From Lysobacter sp. BMK333-48F3 (GTDB lineage Bacteria; Pseudomonadota; Gammaproteobacteria; Xanthomonadales; Xanthomonadaceae): a stretch of 64,000 bases of DNA. The stretch is from assembly GCF_019733395.1 (NCBI RefSeq), contig NZ_JAIHOO010000001.1:310001-374000 (forward strand). Reading direction: 5' to 3'. Below the pieces are notes generated by a model that was not told the DNA's origin, did no database searches, and saw only the letters and a program-made list of their open reading frames with translations. The translations under genes were made by a program, and so were the position numbers. The number at the start of each line of letters is the position of its first letter. Within the stretch, counting starts at the first letter, position 1. Shown piece after piece: positions 1-9,007 of this stretch.

Positions 1-2
1 AG

Positions 3-956
3 CTCAAGTGGGTGCCGGAAACGCAATACGAATCCTGGTCGCCGTTCGTCCAGGCCGAATGGTGGGTGGCCGACAAGCTGATGCTGACCGCCGGCGTGCG
101 CCACGAGCGCGGCAAGCTGCAGGTCGACGACTTCACCACCATCCCGGCCAACGCCGGCGGCAGCCGCTTCGTCCGCGGCGGCTCGCCCAAGACCCGCGAG
201 ACCCTGCCCAACTTCGGCGCGGTGTTCGAAGCCAGCGACGCGCTGAAGTTCTACGCCTCCTACTCCGAAGGCTACACGGTGGCCGACATCGGTCGGGTGC
301 TGCGCGGCATCACCGCGCCGAACCAGCGCGTCGACAACCTGGTCGACCTGTCGCCGGTGGTCTCGGACAACCGCGAAGTCGGCGTCGACTTCGACAACGG
401 GCGTTGGCTGGCGCACCTGGCCGCGTACTGGTCCGATTCCGACCTCGGTTCGCGCCTGGCCTTCGACCGCAACACCCAGAGCTACAACGTGGTGCGCGAG
501 CGCACCGAGATCCGCGGCATCGAAGGCAACGTCGCGTTCCAGTTCTCCGAGGCCGGCCGGGTCGGCCTGGGCTACGCGCGCGCCAAGGGCCGCTACGACA
601 GCGACGGCGACGACCGGGTCGACAGCGACCTGCCGGGCATCAACATCAGCCCCGACCGGCTGACCGCGTTCTGGGACCACACCTGGAACGACCGTCTCTC
701 GACCCGGGTGCAGGGCAGCCGCGCCTTCGACCGCGATTTCGACGCCAAGGGCGTGCGCGTGGCCAGTACCGACGGCGTCACCACCGTCGACCTGCAGGCG
801 CGGGTCAGGTTGCCGGTCGGCCAGCTCAACCTGGGCGTGGAAAACCTGTTCGACGAACAGTACGTGACCTACTACTCGCAGAGCACGCCGCGCAACGACA
901 CCTACGTCGCCGGCCGCGGACGGGTGTTCAACCTCAACTGGTCGTATCGTTTCTAA
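3..956 (+). CDS. TonB-dependent receptor, C-terminal part (5' end outside window)
   Basis: An open frame enters from the window edge and encodes about 317 residues of outer-membrane beta barrel. It shows the alternating polar/aromatic strands of TonB-dependent receptors, an N-proximal SPFVQAEWW strand, a late NLFDEQYV motif and the terminal strand VFNLNWSYRF ending in Phe, the usual signal for barrel insertion. The signal peptide, TonB box and plug lie upstream of the window, so the ligand cannot be read. The next gene, 24 bases downstream on the same strand, is a PepSY membrane protein, a pairing common for siderophore receptors. A ferric-siderophore ligand is therefore inferred, not shown. 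Confidence 0.88.
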   Translation, partial: LKWVPETQYESWSPFVQAEWWVADKLMLTAGVRHERGKLQVDDFTTIPANAGGSRFVRGGSPKTRETLPNFGAVFEASDALKFYASYSEGYTVADIGRVLRGITAPNQRVDNLVDLSPVVSDNREVGVDFDNGRWLAHLAAYWSDSDLGSRLAFDRNTQSYNVVRERTEIRGIEGNVAFQFSEAGRVGLGYARAKGRYDSDGDDRVDSDLPGINISPDRLTAFWDHTWNDRLSTRVQGSRAFDRDFDAKGVRVASTDGVTTVDLQARVRLPVGQLNLGVENLFDEQYVTYYSQSTPRNDTYVAGRGRVFNLNWSYRF

Positions 957-980
957 GCCGCCCCCGCCGTCGCGCCCAGC

Positions 981-2087
981 ATGAGCCCACGCCAGGCCCC
1001 CATCCCCTTCCGCCAGCGCCTGCGCGGTGCGCTGAAGTGGCTGCACCTGTGGCTGGGCCTCGGTGCGGGCGCGGTGTTCGCGGTGGTCGCGCTGTCCGGC
1101 ACCGTGCTCGCGTTCCAGCGCGAGCTGATGCTGTGGGCCTATCCGCAACTGGGCGAGCACGCCTTGCCGTCGCCGGCGCAACGCGCGCAGGCGCTGGAGC
1201 GCATCGTCGGCCATTGGCAGGCGCAGGGCATGAGTTCGCTGGACCTGCCCAGCACGCAGTTGCCGGTGTGGCAGGGGTATTTCCCCGACAACGAACGCCG
1301 CTACTTCGACCCGGCCAGCGGCGAACTGCTGCTGACCCGCAACACCAGCAACGACCTGCTGCTGTGGCTGCGCGACCTGCACATCCATCTGCTGGCCGGC
1401 AAGACCGGCGAGCAGGTGCTGGGCGTCGCCGGCGTGATCGCGCTGTTCCTGCTGCTCAGCGGCCTGTACCTGTGGTGGCCGCGCTGGTCGGCCTGGCGCG
1501 CCAGCCTGCGCTGGTACGCCGGGCCGCCGACCCGGCGCTGGTTCAGCTGGCACCGCGGCCTGGGCCTGTGGCTGTTGCCGCTGACCCTGCTCGCCGCGCT
1601 GACCGGCACCGCCATGGTCTACGACGAGATCGCCCGCAACGCGCTGCGCGCCGCCTTCGCCGAGGCCAAGCCGGCCAAGCCGCCGAAGCTGGCGGCCGGC
1701 GAAGGCCCGGTCGACTGGGCCGCGGTGTTGCGCGCCGCCGACGCCGCGGCGGCGCCGGGCGGAGCGATGGCCGGCGCGCAGTTGCGCCGCATCGGTTTGC
1801 CGAAAGCCGGCAGCGGCCTGGTCTCGATCCGCGCCCGGATGCCGGGCGAATGGCATCCGGTCGGACGCTCGCAGGTGTGGATCGACCCGTATCGCGGCGC
1901 GCTGCTCGGCACCCTCGATGCGACCCGCCAGGGGCGCGGCTCGCGCATCTACGAATCGATCTATCCGTTGCACGGCGGCTTCGTCGGCGGCCTGGCCTGG
2001 CAGACCGTCACCGCCGTCGTCGGCCTGGTACCGCCGTTCCTGCTGGTCACCGGCTTCCTGTTCTGGCGCCGCCGCCGCGGCCGCTGA
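981..2087 (+). CDS. PepSY-associated TM helix protein (PiuB-like)
   Basis: A 368-residue inner-membrane protein of the PepSY_TM family, which accompanies TonB-dependent siderophore receptors and is thought to act in iron release or reduction. Four hydrophobic segments are visible: near residues 22-45 (WLGLGAGAVFAVVALSGTVL), 145-165 (before LYLWWPRW), 195-215 (after FSWHRGLGLW) and at the C terminus before a run of arginines. Histidines near the membrane boundaries (KWLHLWLG, DLHIHLL, SWHRGLGLW) are typical of the family and may bind haem or metal. It lies 24 bases after the receptor gene and is probably co-transcribed with it. Confidence 0.85.
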   Translation: MSPRQAPIPFRQRLRGALKWLHLWLGLGAGAVFAVVALSGTVLAFQRELMLWAYPQLGEHALPSPAQRAQALERIVGHWQAQGMSSLDLPSTQLPVWQGYFPDNERRYFDPASGELLLTRNTSNDLLLWLRDLHIHLLAGKTGEQVLGVAGVIALFLLLSGLYLWWPRWSAWRASLRWYAGPPTRRWFSWHRGLGLWLLPLTLLAALTGTAMVYDEIARNALRAAFAEAKPAKPPKLAAGEGPVDWAAVLRAADAAAAPGGAMAGAQLRRIGLPKAGSGLVSIRARMPGEWHPVGRSQVWIDPYRGALLGTLDATRQGRGSRIYESIYPLHGGFVGGLAWQTVTAVVGLVPPFLLVTGFLFWRRRRGR

Positions 2088-2093
2088 GCCTTT

Positions 2094-2275
2094 TGTAGGA
2101 GCGGCGTCAGCCGCGACAACCGAAGCGGTGTACGCGAGCGTTACGGCCGAAATTGCAATGCCGCACGCCCGAATTGGTGGAGCGTTTCGCCTCGAGGCAC
2201 GGCGTGGGACTACACCGCTTCGGCTGTCGCGGCTCATGACCCGAAGGAAATCCCTGTGGGACGCCGCTCCTACAG
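2094..2275. repeat. REP-like inverted pair, family A copy 1
   Basis: The left arm begins TGTAGGAGCGGCGTCAGCCG and continues with GCGACAACCGAAGCGGTG. The right arm is its inverse, with CGGCTGTCGCGGCTCATGAC and ending GACGCCGCTCCTACA. The same arms recur at 24.1, 49.2-49.7, 58.8 and 63.1 kb, always between genes. This copy separates the PepSY gene from the Fur-controlled receptor. Confidence 0.85.
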
Positions 2276-2309
2276 GAGCCGGAGCGCTGACAACGCGCTG
2301 CGCCAATGC

Positions 2310-2333
2310 GAAAATGATAAGCATTATCGTTTT
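2310..2333. promoter_or_regulatory. Fur box upstream of siderophore receptor
   Basis: The segment AATGATAAGCATTATCGTT closely matches the 19-bp Fur consensus (inverted GATAAT units) and ends about 13 bases before the receptor start codon at 2346. A Fur repressor bound here would block the promoter when iron is plentiful. Local A+T richness stands out from the surrounding sequence. Confidence 0.85.
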
Positions 2334-2345
2334 CCTGGACGCTCG

Positions 2346-4517
2346 ATGAAGTCGCCGTACCGCTCCGCCCTCGCCGCGCCGCTGCGCCGCAACCTGCTCG
2401 CCCTGCTCTGCGCCGCCTTCGCCGCGCCCGCCCTGGCCCAGTCCGCCGCCGACAGCGACAAGACCGCTGCTCAGGACACTATCGAGACCCTCGACGAAGT
2501 CACCGTGCAGGCCCAGCGCCAGGCGCGCTATCTGCAGCGCTGGAGCACCGGCGTGACCAAGGCCAACACGCCGCTGCTGGAAACCCCGATCTCGGTCTCG
2601 GTAGTGAGCCGCCAGCAGATCGACGACCAGAAGCCGCGCAGCGTGTCCGAAGCGCTGCGCTACACCCCCGGCGCCTTCGTCGGCCTGGTCGGCTCGGCCG
2701 ACCGCTACGATTACATCGCCCTGCGCGGCTTCATCGACAACAGCACCGACAACAGCATCCTCGACGGGCTCAAGCTGCTCGGCGATTCCTCGGCCTACAA
2801 CTCGGTGCAGATCGACCCGTATTTCCTCGAGCGCATCGACGTGTTCCGCGGCCCGTCCTCGGTGCTGTACGGACGCGCCTCGCCCGGCGGCTTCGCCGCG
2901 TTGACCAGCAAGAAGCCGCAATTCGATTACCTGCGCTCGGTCGAGATGACCGTCGGCAGCCGCAGCCAGGCCGGCGCCGCGTTCGACTTCGCCGGCCCCT
3001 TGCGCGAAGGCGACGGCGTGCGCGCCGCCTACCGCCTGACCGGCCTGGGCCGCGCCTCCGACACCCAGGTCGCGCATACCCGCCGCGAACGCTACGCCCT
3101 GGCGCCGTCGCTGCTGCTGCAGTTCGGCGAGGACACCAGCCTGTTGCTGCAGGCCAATCTGCAGCACGACCCCAGCGCCGGCTTCCACAGCGGCCTGCCG
3201 GCCGACGCCACCCTCAACACCCACCACAACGGCCTGCGCATCTCGCCGCGCTTGTTCGACGGCGAACCCGGCAACGACGACTACTCGCGCACCCAGCGCC
3301 TGTACGGCTATCAGTTCGAACACCGCTTCAATCCGGACTGGAGCTTCCGCCAGCACTACCGGCACCTGGATTCGGACGTCGAGCTGCGCCAGATCTACGG
3401 CTATGGCTGGGCCGGCGAGCGCGAGCTCAACCGCTACTACACCGGCGGCGACGAATCGCTGCGCGCGCATGCCGTGGACAACCAGGTCCAGGGCCGCTTC
3501 GACACCGGCCGGATCAAGCATACCCTGACCGTCGGCGTGGACTATCAGAACCGCGACAACATCGGCTACTGGGAATCCGGCCTGGCCGAACCGCTGGACG
3601 CGTTCGCGCCGCGCTACGGCCGCAGCCAGGTGCTGTCCGGGCGCAGCCACTGGCGCCACGATTTCGAGCAGACCGGGCTGTACCTGCACGACCAGCTCGC
3701 CCTCGACCAGTGGCGGTTCTCGTTCAGCGGCCGCGAAGACCGCGTGCACATGGCCAACCTCGACCGCGACTTCGGCACCCGCTCGACCTGGAGCGGCTCG
3801 CGCTTCACCTCGCGAGTCGGCGCGGTGTACCTGTTCGGCAACGGCGTCTCGCCCTACCTCAGCTACAGCGAGTCGTTCAACCCCAATCTGTATTCCGACC
3901 GCAACGGCCAGTTGCTCGATCCGACCGAGAGCCGGCAGAGCGAGATCGGGGTGAAGTACCAGCCGCCGGGCAGCGAAACCCTGCTCTCGCTGGCCGCCTA
4001 CGACCTGGTCCAGGACAACGTCGCCTCGCGGGTGCTGGCCACCGACTACTACGAGCCGGCCGGCCAGGTGCGCTCGCGCGGCATCGAGCTGGAAGCCAAG
4101 TCGCAGCTCAGCGACCGCTTCAGCCTGATGGGCGGCTACACCTTCACCGACATGGAATACCGCCGCGGCGAGATGGCGCCGCGCGGCAACACCCCGTACC
4201 AGGCGCCGCGGCACATGGCCAGCCTGTGGGGCGACTACGCCTTCGCCGGCGGCGTCGGCCTGGGCGCCGGCGTGCGCTATGTCGGCACCAGTTGGGCCGA
4301 CAACGCCAACACCCTCAAGGTGCCGGCTTACACCCTGGTCGACCTGTCGCTGCGCTACGAGCTGGGCCGCCTCAGCCAGGCCATGCGCGGGCTGAGCCTG
4401 CGCCTGAACGCCAACAACCTGCTCGACAAGCGCTACGTCTCCTCCTGCGCCAGCCTGCTGTACTGCTACTACGGCGAGGAGCGCAACCTCAGCGCGACCC
4501 TGCGCTACGAGTTCTGA
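2346..4517 (+). CDS. TonB-dependent siderophore receptor
   Basis: Encodes 723 residues from the ATG at 2346; the frame is open further upstream but that ATG directly follows the Fur box and opens a signal peptide ending APALA near residue 31. A TonB-box-like DEVTVQ lies near residues 50-55, followed by a plug domain (TPISVSVVSRQQIDD, RGFIDN, DVFRGPSSVLYGRASPGG) and a 22-strand-type barrel ending NLSATLRYEF. The late cysteine pair in SSCASLLYCYYG resembles the FhuA/FhuE/FoxA hydroxamate-siderophore class, so ferric hydroxamate uptake is the likely role. It stands alone behind its own Fur box. The exact siderophore is not identifiable by eye. Confidence 0.92.
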   Translation: MKSPYRSALAAPLRRNLLALLCAAFAAPALAQSAADSDKTAAQDTIETLDEVTVQAQRQARYLQRWSTGVTKANTPLLETPISVSVVSRQQIDDQKPRSVSEALRYTPGAFVGLVGSADRYDYIALRGFIDNSTDNSILDGLKLLGDSSAYNSVQIDPYFLERIDVFRGPSSVLYGRASPGGFAALTSKKPQFDYLRSVEMTVGSRSQAGAAFDFAGPLREGDGVRAAYRLTGLGRASDTQVAHTRRERYALAPSLLLQFGEDTSLLLQANLQHDPSAGFHSGLPADATLNTHHNGLRISPRLFDGEPGNDDYSRTQRLYGYQFEHRFNPDWSFRQHYRHLDSDVELRQIYGYGWAGERELNRYYTGGDESLRAHAVDNQVQGRFDTGRIKHTLTVGVDYQNRDNIGYWESGLAEPLDAFAPRYGRSQVLSGRSHWRHDFEQTGLYLHDQLALDQWRFSFSGREDRVHMANLDRDFGTRSTWSGSRFTSRVGAVYLFGNGVSPYLSYSESFNPNLYSDRNGQLLDPTESRQSEIGVKYQPPGSETLLSLAAYDLVQDNVASRVLATDYYEPAGQVRSRGIELEAKSQLSDRFSLMGGYTFTDMEYRRGEMAPRGNTPYQAPRHMASLWGDYAFAGGVGLGAGVRYVGTSWADNANTLKVPAYTLVDLSLRYELGRLSQAMRGLSLRLNANNLLDKRYVSSCASLLYCYYGEERNLSATLRYEF

Positions 4518-4690
4518 GCCTCGCGCGCCCTGCGGACCGCCGACCCTCGCGGCGGTCCGCCCGGCCGGGCGCCGGGCTTGCCGCCGGGCCATCCGGCCGG
4601 ATCGCATTCACGACTGCGTTCTACGGACGTATAGCAGGAAGTCGGGCCGCTCAATCCGGAGCGGCCGTCCACATCGCGAGGGAAGGACTC

Positions 4691-5026
4691 ATGGCAGGCA
4701 AGTACGTCATCAGCAAGCGCAGCAACGGCGAATTCCAGTTCGTGCTCAAGGCCGGCAACGGCGAAACCATCCTCGGCAGCGAGGGCTACGACGACAAGGG
4801 CGGCTGCCGCAACGGCATCGCCTCGGTGCAGACCAACAGCGTCGACGACGAGCGCTACAAGCGCAAGACTTCGAGCAACGACAAGCCCTACTTCGTCCTG
4901 ACCGCGGCCAATCACCAGGTCATCGGCACCAGCGAGCTCTACTCCAGCGAAAACGCCCGCGACAACGGCATCGCTTCGGTCAAGCAGAACGGCCCGACCA
5001 CCACGATCGAAGACACCACCGCCTGA
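4691..5026 (+). CDS. YegP family protein, two DUF1508 repeats
   Basis: A 111-residue soluble protein with two copies of the DUF1508/YegP motif. The first spans about residues 10-50 (FQFVLKAGNGETILGSEGY, then NGIASVQTN) and the second about 63-100 (YFVLTAANHQVIGTSELY, then NGIASVKQN). YegP-type proteins are small, abundant and uncharacterised; a stress role is sometimes suggested. The start is supported by AGGGAAGGA about 4-12 bases upstream. It stands alone between the receptor gene and dusB. No catalytic motif is seen. Confidence 0.88.
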   Translation: MAGKYVISKRSNGEFQFVLKAGNGETILGSEGYDDKGGCRNGIASVQTNSVDDERYKRKTSSNDKPYFVLTAANHQVIGTSELYSSENARDNGIASVKQNGPTTTIEDTTA

Positions 5027-5186
5027 TCGCGGCCGGGCCCATCGCCCCGCCGCCCGCCGACGGCGCCGCCCCGCGGCGCCGTCGCCGCGTCCGGCCTGCG
5101 AACCCGTCGGCTCTCCGCGCCGGGCGCCGGTCGCGGAACGCCGCGCCTTCGCGGCCCGCTCCCGCCCGAGCCGATACAATGCGCCG

Positions 5187-6185
5187 ATGCAGATCGGCCG
5201 CCATTCCATCGTCCCGCGGGTGATCCTGGCCCCCATGGCCGGGGTCACCGACAAACCCTTCCGGGTGCTGTGCAAGCGCCTGGGCGCCGGCCTGTGCGTG
5301 TCGGAGATGACCACCAGCGACCCGCGCTTCTGGACCACGGCCAAGTCTCGCCACCGCATGGACCACGCCGGCGAGCCCGACCCGATCAGCGTGCAGATCG
5401 CCGGCACCGTGCCGCAGGTGATGGCCGAGGCGGCGCGCTACAACGTCGACCACGGCGCCCAGATCGTCGACATCAACATGGGCTGTCCGGCCAAGAAGGT
5501 CTGCAACGCCTGGGCCGGGTCGGCGCTGATGCGCGACGAGGGCCTGGTCGCGCGGATCCTGGAGGCGGTGGTCGGCGCGGTCGAGGTGCCGGTGACCCTG
5601 AAGATCCGCACCGGCTGGGATCACGACCAGCGCAACGCGCCGGCCATCGCCCGCATCGCCCAGGACGCCGGCATCGCCGCGCTGACCGTGCACGGCCGCA
5701 CCCGCGACCAGCAGTACACCGGCCAGGCCGAGTACGACACCATCGCCGCGATCAAGGCCGCGCTGACCATCCCGGTGATCGCCAACGGCGACATCGACTC
5801 GCCGCGCAAGGCCGCGGCGGTGCTGGCCCATACCGGCTGCGACGCGGTCATGGTCGGCCGCGCCGCGCAGGGCCGGCCATGGATCTTCCGCGAGATCGCC
5901 CATTACCTGGAACACGGCGAAGAACTGCCGCCGCCGACCCTGGCCGAGGTGCGCGACTGGCTGCTCGGCCATCTGCAACACCTGCACGCCTTCTACGGCG
6001 AAGTCTCCGGCGTGCGCATCGCCCGCAAGCACCTGGGCTGGTACGCCAAGGACCGCCCCGAAAACGCCGCCTTCCGCGCCGTGGTCAACCGCGCCGACAG
6101 CGCCGAGCTGCAACTGCGCCTGACCCGCGACTACTTCGACGCGCTGGTCGCCGGGGTCAGCCCGGCGCTGGCATCCGCCGCCTGA
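5187..6185 (+). CDS. dusB: tRNA-dihydrouridine synthase B
   Basis: A 332-residue FMN-dependent enzyme that reduces specific uridines in the tRNA D-loop to dihydrouridine. The N terminus LAPMAGVTDKPFR, the INMGCPAKKVCNAWAGSAL block containing the catalytic Cys (VCNAWAG), the KIRTGWD and VHGRTRDQQYTG motifs, and the FMN-phosphate motifs NGDI and GRAAQGRPW are all typical of the DusB branch. Length matches the family. A TACAAT -10-like element lies only 8-13 bases before the ATG, suggesting a very short leader. In many proteobacteria fis follows dusB; here a methyltransferase gene follows after 6 bases. Confidence 0.95.
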   Translation: MQIGRHSIVPRVILAPMAGVTDKPFRVLCKRLGAGLCVSEMTTSDPRFWTTAKSRHRMDHAGEPDPISVQIAGTVPQVMAEAARYNVDHGAQIVDINMGCPAKKVCNAWAGSALMRDEGLVARILEAVVGAVEVPVTLKIRTGWDHDQRNAPAIARIAQDAGIAALTVHGRTRDQQYTGQAEYDTIAAIKAALTIPVIANGDIDSPRKAAAVLAHTGCDAVMVGRAAQGRPWIFREIAHYLEHGEELPPPTLAEVRDWLLGHLQHLHAFYGEVSGVRIARKHLGWYAKDRPENAAFRAVVNRADSAELQLRLTRDYFDALVAGVSPALASAA

Positions 6186-6191
6186 GGCCCC

Positions 6192-7025
6192 ATGAGCGAA
6201 TCCCCCGCAACCGCCGACTTCCCCTACCTGCATGGATTCTCGCCGACCGAGCAGGCGCGGCTGATGAAACAGGCGCGGCTGGCCGAATCGACGATCTTCC
6301 ACAACATCGACTACGGCAACGCCCGCCGGCTGCTTGAAGTCGGCAGCGGCGTCGGCGCGCAGACCGAAATCCTGCTGCGCCGCTTCCCCGACCTGCACGT
6401 CAGCTGCGTCGACCTCAACGCGGCCCAGCTCGACGCCGCTCGCGACAACCTGGGCCGGATGCCGTGGCTGCAGGGCCGCTACTCGCTGCAGCGCGCCGAC
6501 GCCACCGACCTGCCGTTCGAGCCGCGCAGTTTCGACGCGGCCTTCCTGTGCTGGGTGTTGGAGCACGTGCCCTCGCCGGCGCGGGTGCTGAACGAGGTCC
6601 GCCGGGTGCTGTCGCCGGGCTCGCCGGTGTACATCACCGAGGTGATGAACTCGTCCTTCCTGCTCGACCCCTATTCGCCCAATGTCTGGCGCTACTGGAT
6701 GGCGTTCAACGACTTCCAGTACGAAAGCGGCGGCGATCCCTTCGTCGGCGCCAAGCTGGGCAATCTGCTGTTGGCGGGCGGCTTCCGCGACGTCGGCACC
6801 GAGATCAAGACCTTCTACTTCGACAACCGCGAGCCGGCGCGGCGCAAGACCATGATCGCGTTCTGGGAAGAATTGCTGCTGTCGGCGGCCGACCAACTGC
6901 TCGCCGCCGGCTGCGTGACCCAGGACGTGGTCGACGGCATGCGCCGGGAAATGCACCAGGTGCAGAACGACCCCAACGCGGTGTTCTTCTACTCGTTCGT
7001 GCAGGCGCGCGCGACCGTCTACTAA
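6192..7025 (+). CDS. Class I SAM-dependent methyltransferase
   Basis: A 277-residue methyltransferase with the Rossmann-fold SAM-binding motifs LLEVGSGVGAQTE (motif I, about residue 47), VDLNAAQLDAAR (acidic residue after strand 2), ADATDLPFEPRSFDAAF (motifs II/III) and LEHVPSPARVLNEVRRVL (Methyltransf_11-like). The C-terminal third is alpha-helical and could form a substrate cap. It starts 6 bases after dusB and is probably co-transcribed. The substrate is unknown; small-molecule or lipid methylation is as likely as any other. Confidence 0.85.
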   Translation: MSESPATADFPYLHGFSPTEQARLMKQARLAESTIFHNIDYGNARRLLEVGSGVGAQTEILLRRFPDLHVSCVDLNAAQLDAARDNLGRMPWLQGRYSLQRADATDLPFEPRSFDAAFLCWVLEHVPSPARVLNEVRRVLSPGSPVYITEVMNSSFLLDPYSPNVWRYWMAFNDFQYESGGDPFVGAKLGNLLLAGGFRDVGTEIKTFYFDNREPARRKTMIAFWEELLLSAADQLLAAGCVTQDVVDGMRREMHQVQNDPNAVFFYSFVQARATVY

Positions 7026-7038
7026 GCGGGCCGCGAGG

Positions 7039-8097
7039 TCAACGCGCGGCGGCGGCCGGCGCCGTCCGCGCCTCCGCCGGCGCGCCGACCGGCTCGGGCT
7101 CGCGCCAGATCCGGCTCCACATCGCCGGCAGCTTGCGCGCCGCGTCCCAGGGCCACTTCAGTTGCTGCGGCGGCACTTCGCGCCAGCCGCCGCCGTCGCG
7201 CTGGGCGACCACGAAGCGGAAGCTGTAGTCGGGTTCGGCGCCCATCCGCAGGTCAGTCAGCACGATCTGCCCGTCGCGCTGCTCGGCCTTCATGAAGCCA
7301 TGGTTGAACCAACGCAGCCGGCGCACCGCCGGGTAGTCGGCGACCGCGGCGAACCCTGCCGTATCGGACGGGTAAAAGCGGAACCGCATCGGCCCGCGGT
7401 CGGCGGCCAACGAACGCTCGCCCTCGACGAAACCGTCCGGCGTCATCGCCACCACCCGCCACAGCAGGATGTTGAACGGCATCGGCACCGAGAAACGCGG
7501 CGCGTCCTGCAGGCCGAGCCCGGCCAACGCCGGTTCGGCGGCGCGTTCGACCTGCTGCTTGGCCCACAGCGAACCGCCCAGGTACAGCGTGCTCAACGCC
7601 AAGCCCAGCAGCAGCGCGGGTTGCGCGCTGCGCCGCTCGCGCGCGAACCAGGCCCACACGCAGGCGATCGCCAGCCACAGCGTGTACAGCGGGTCGATGA
7701 TGAACACGCTCGACCACATCGCCGGCGGCGGCTGCAGCGGCCACCACAGCTGGGTGCCGTAGACGGTGAAGGCGTCGAGCACCGGATGGGTCAGCAAGGC
7801 CGCCTGCATCGCCCAGAACCAGCGTTGCGGCGCCTGCGCGACCCGCCCGCCGCAGCGCCGGAACAGGGCCCAGACCAGCCAGCCCACGAACGGCAGCACC
7901 AGCAGCGAATGGCTGAGGCTGCGGTGCCAGGTCATGCGCTCGACCGGGTCGGCGGTGAGCAGGTTGACCGGAATCACGTCGAGGTCCGGCAGGGTCGCCA
8001 GCGCGGCGCCGGCGAGCAGGGCGGCGCGGCGATGTTGCGGCGGGGCGATGGCGGCGCTCAGGGCCGCGCCGAGCACGATCTGGGTCAGGGAATCCAT
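7039..8097 (-). CDS. YdjM/DUF457-type membrane-bound metal-dependent hydrolase
   Basis: A 352-residue membrane protein beginning MDSLTQIVLGAALSAAIAP, the signature N terminus of the DUF457/YdjM family. Conserved metal-site-like motifs PDLDVIP, HRSLSHSL and THPVLDAFT are present in that order, within about five hydrophobic segments in the first 170 residues. The C-terminal half is soluble and probably periplasmic. The family is annotated as metal-dependent hydrolase, but a reaction is rarely proven. The gene converges on the methyltransferase gene with 13 bases between. Confidence 0.82.
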   Translation of the reverse strand: MDSLTQIVLGAALSAAIAPPQHRRAALLAGAALATLPDLDVIPVNLLTADPVERMTWHRSLSHSLLVLPFVGWLVWALFRRCGGRVAQAPQRWFWAMQAALLTHPVLDAFTVYGTQLWWPLQPPPAMWSSVFIIDPLYTLWLAIACVWAWFARERRSAQPALLLGLALSTLYLGGSLWAKQQVERAAEPALAGLGLQDAPRFSVPMPFNILLWRVVAMTPDGFVEGERSLAADRGPMRFRFYPSDTAGFAAVADYPAVRRLRWFNHGFMKAEQRDGQIVLTDLRMGAEPDYSFRFVVAQRDGGGWREVPPQQLKWPWDAARKLPAMWSRIWREPEPVGAPAEARTAPAAAAR

Positions 8098-8214
8098 GCG
8101 CGGATGCTAACCGCAGCCGCGACCGGGCCGGGTTTGTTTTTCGTTGCCGCGCGGCCCTGCACGCGCAGACGCCGGCGACGCATACTCGCAGGCCCGCCCC
8201 GACCGACTCCGCGC

Positions 8215-8934
8215 ATGACCGACGCCCCGCCCCTGCACATCGGCATCGTCGCCTGCTCCGCCGAAGGCGCCGCGCTGTGTTACCGCACGATCTGCGCCGA
8301 GGCCGCGCCGCTGCTCGGCGCGCACGCGCATCCGACCGTGTCCCTGCACGGCCTGTCGCTGGCCGATTACGTCGAGTGCCTGGACCGCGGCGATCTGGCC
8401 GGGGTCGGCGAGCTGATGCTGCACTCGGCCCAGGCCCTGGCCCGGGTCGGCGCGCAGTTGCTGATCTGCCCGGACAACACCATCCATCAGGCCATGCCCT
8501 ACGTGCTGCCGCGCTCGCCGCTGCCGTGGCTGCACATCGCCGAGGTGGTGGCGCAGGAAGCGAAGGCGCGCGGCTACCGCCGGCTCGGCCTCACCGGCAC
8601 CCAGTGGCTGGTCGAGAGCGAGGTTTACCCGGAAAAGCTCGGCGCGCTGGGGCTGGACTACCGCCGCCCGGATGCCGGACAGCGTGCGCGGATCGGCCGG
8701 CTGATCATGGACGAGCTGGTGTACGGCCGCTTCGAAGCCGACACGGTCGCCTATTTCCTCGAGGTCATCGCCGGGCTGCAGGCGCAAGGCTGCGACGCGG
8801 TGGTGCTGGGCTGCACCGAGATCCCGCTGATCGTCGACGACGCCAATTCGCCGTTGCCGACCCTGGACTCGACCCGGCTGCTGGCGCGGGCCGCGCTGCG
8901 CCGCGCGCTCGGCGCCGCGGCGGCGACGCCCTGA
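8215..8934 (+). CDS. Aspartate/glutamate racemase family protein
   Basis: A 239-residue protein of the Asp/Glu/hydantoin racemase superfamily, which inverts amino-acid stereocentres with two cysteines. The second cysteine motif GCTEIPLIVDD is canonical. The first half-site reads LLICPDNTIHQAM, so the Cys lies two residues before Asn-Thr in a CPDNT arrangement instead of the more usual C-x-N-T. The ATG at 8215 gives the natural N terminus HIGIVACSAEGAALCYRT; the longer open frame upstream overlaps the divergent gene. Likely role: D-amino-acid formation for wall or secondary metabolism. Confidence 0.82.
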   Translation: MTDAPPLHIGIVACSAEGAALCYRTICAEAAPLLGAHAHPTVSLHGLSLADYVECLDRGDLAGVGELMLHSAQALARVGAQLLICPDNTIHQAMPYVLPRSPLPWLHIAEVVAQEAKARGYRRLGLTGTQWLVESEVYPEKLGALGLDYRRPDAGQRARIGRLIMDELVYGRFEADTVAYFLEVIAGLQAQGCDAVVLGCTEIPLIVDDANSPLPTLDSTRLLARAALRRALGAAAATP

Positions 8935-8948
8935 CCGTCCCGCCCTCG

Positions 8949-8981
8949 CCCTCTCCCCTTCCGTCCTGGAAAGGGAGAGGG
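8949..8981. terminator. Hairpin between convergent genes
   Basis: The arms CCCTCTCCC and GGGAGAGGG with inner CTTCC/GGAAA form a strong stem between two convergent genes. There is no T-run, so it may be a bidirectional terminator or one of the palindromic repeats common in this family. Confidence 0.5.
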
Positions 8982-9007
8982 CCCTCGTGCCCGGTGCGCG
9001 GCGCCGC

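Noticed and set aside
4980..6956. A 658-codon open frame on the minus strand opposite dusB and the methyltransferase gene.
   Set aside because: Its translation is low-complexity Val/Asp/Gly/Arg-rich and mirrors two clear plus-strand enzyme genes; it is a high-G+C shadow. The same applies to long frames opposite 9832-11592 and 15290-16831, and to those read in other frames of the PepSY, metK and ahcY genes.
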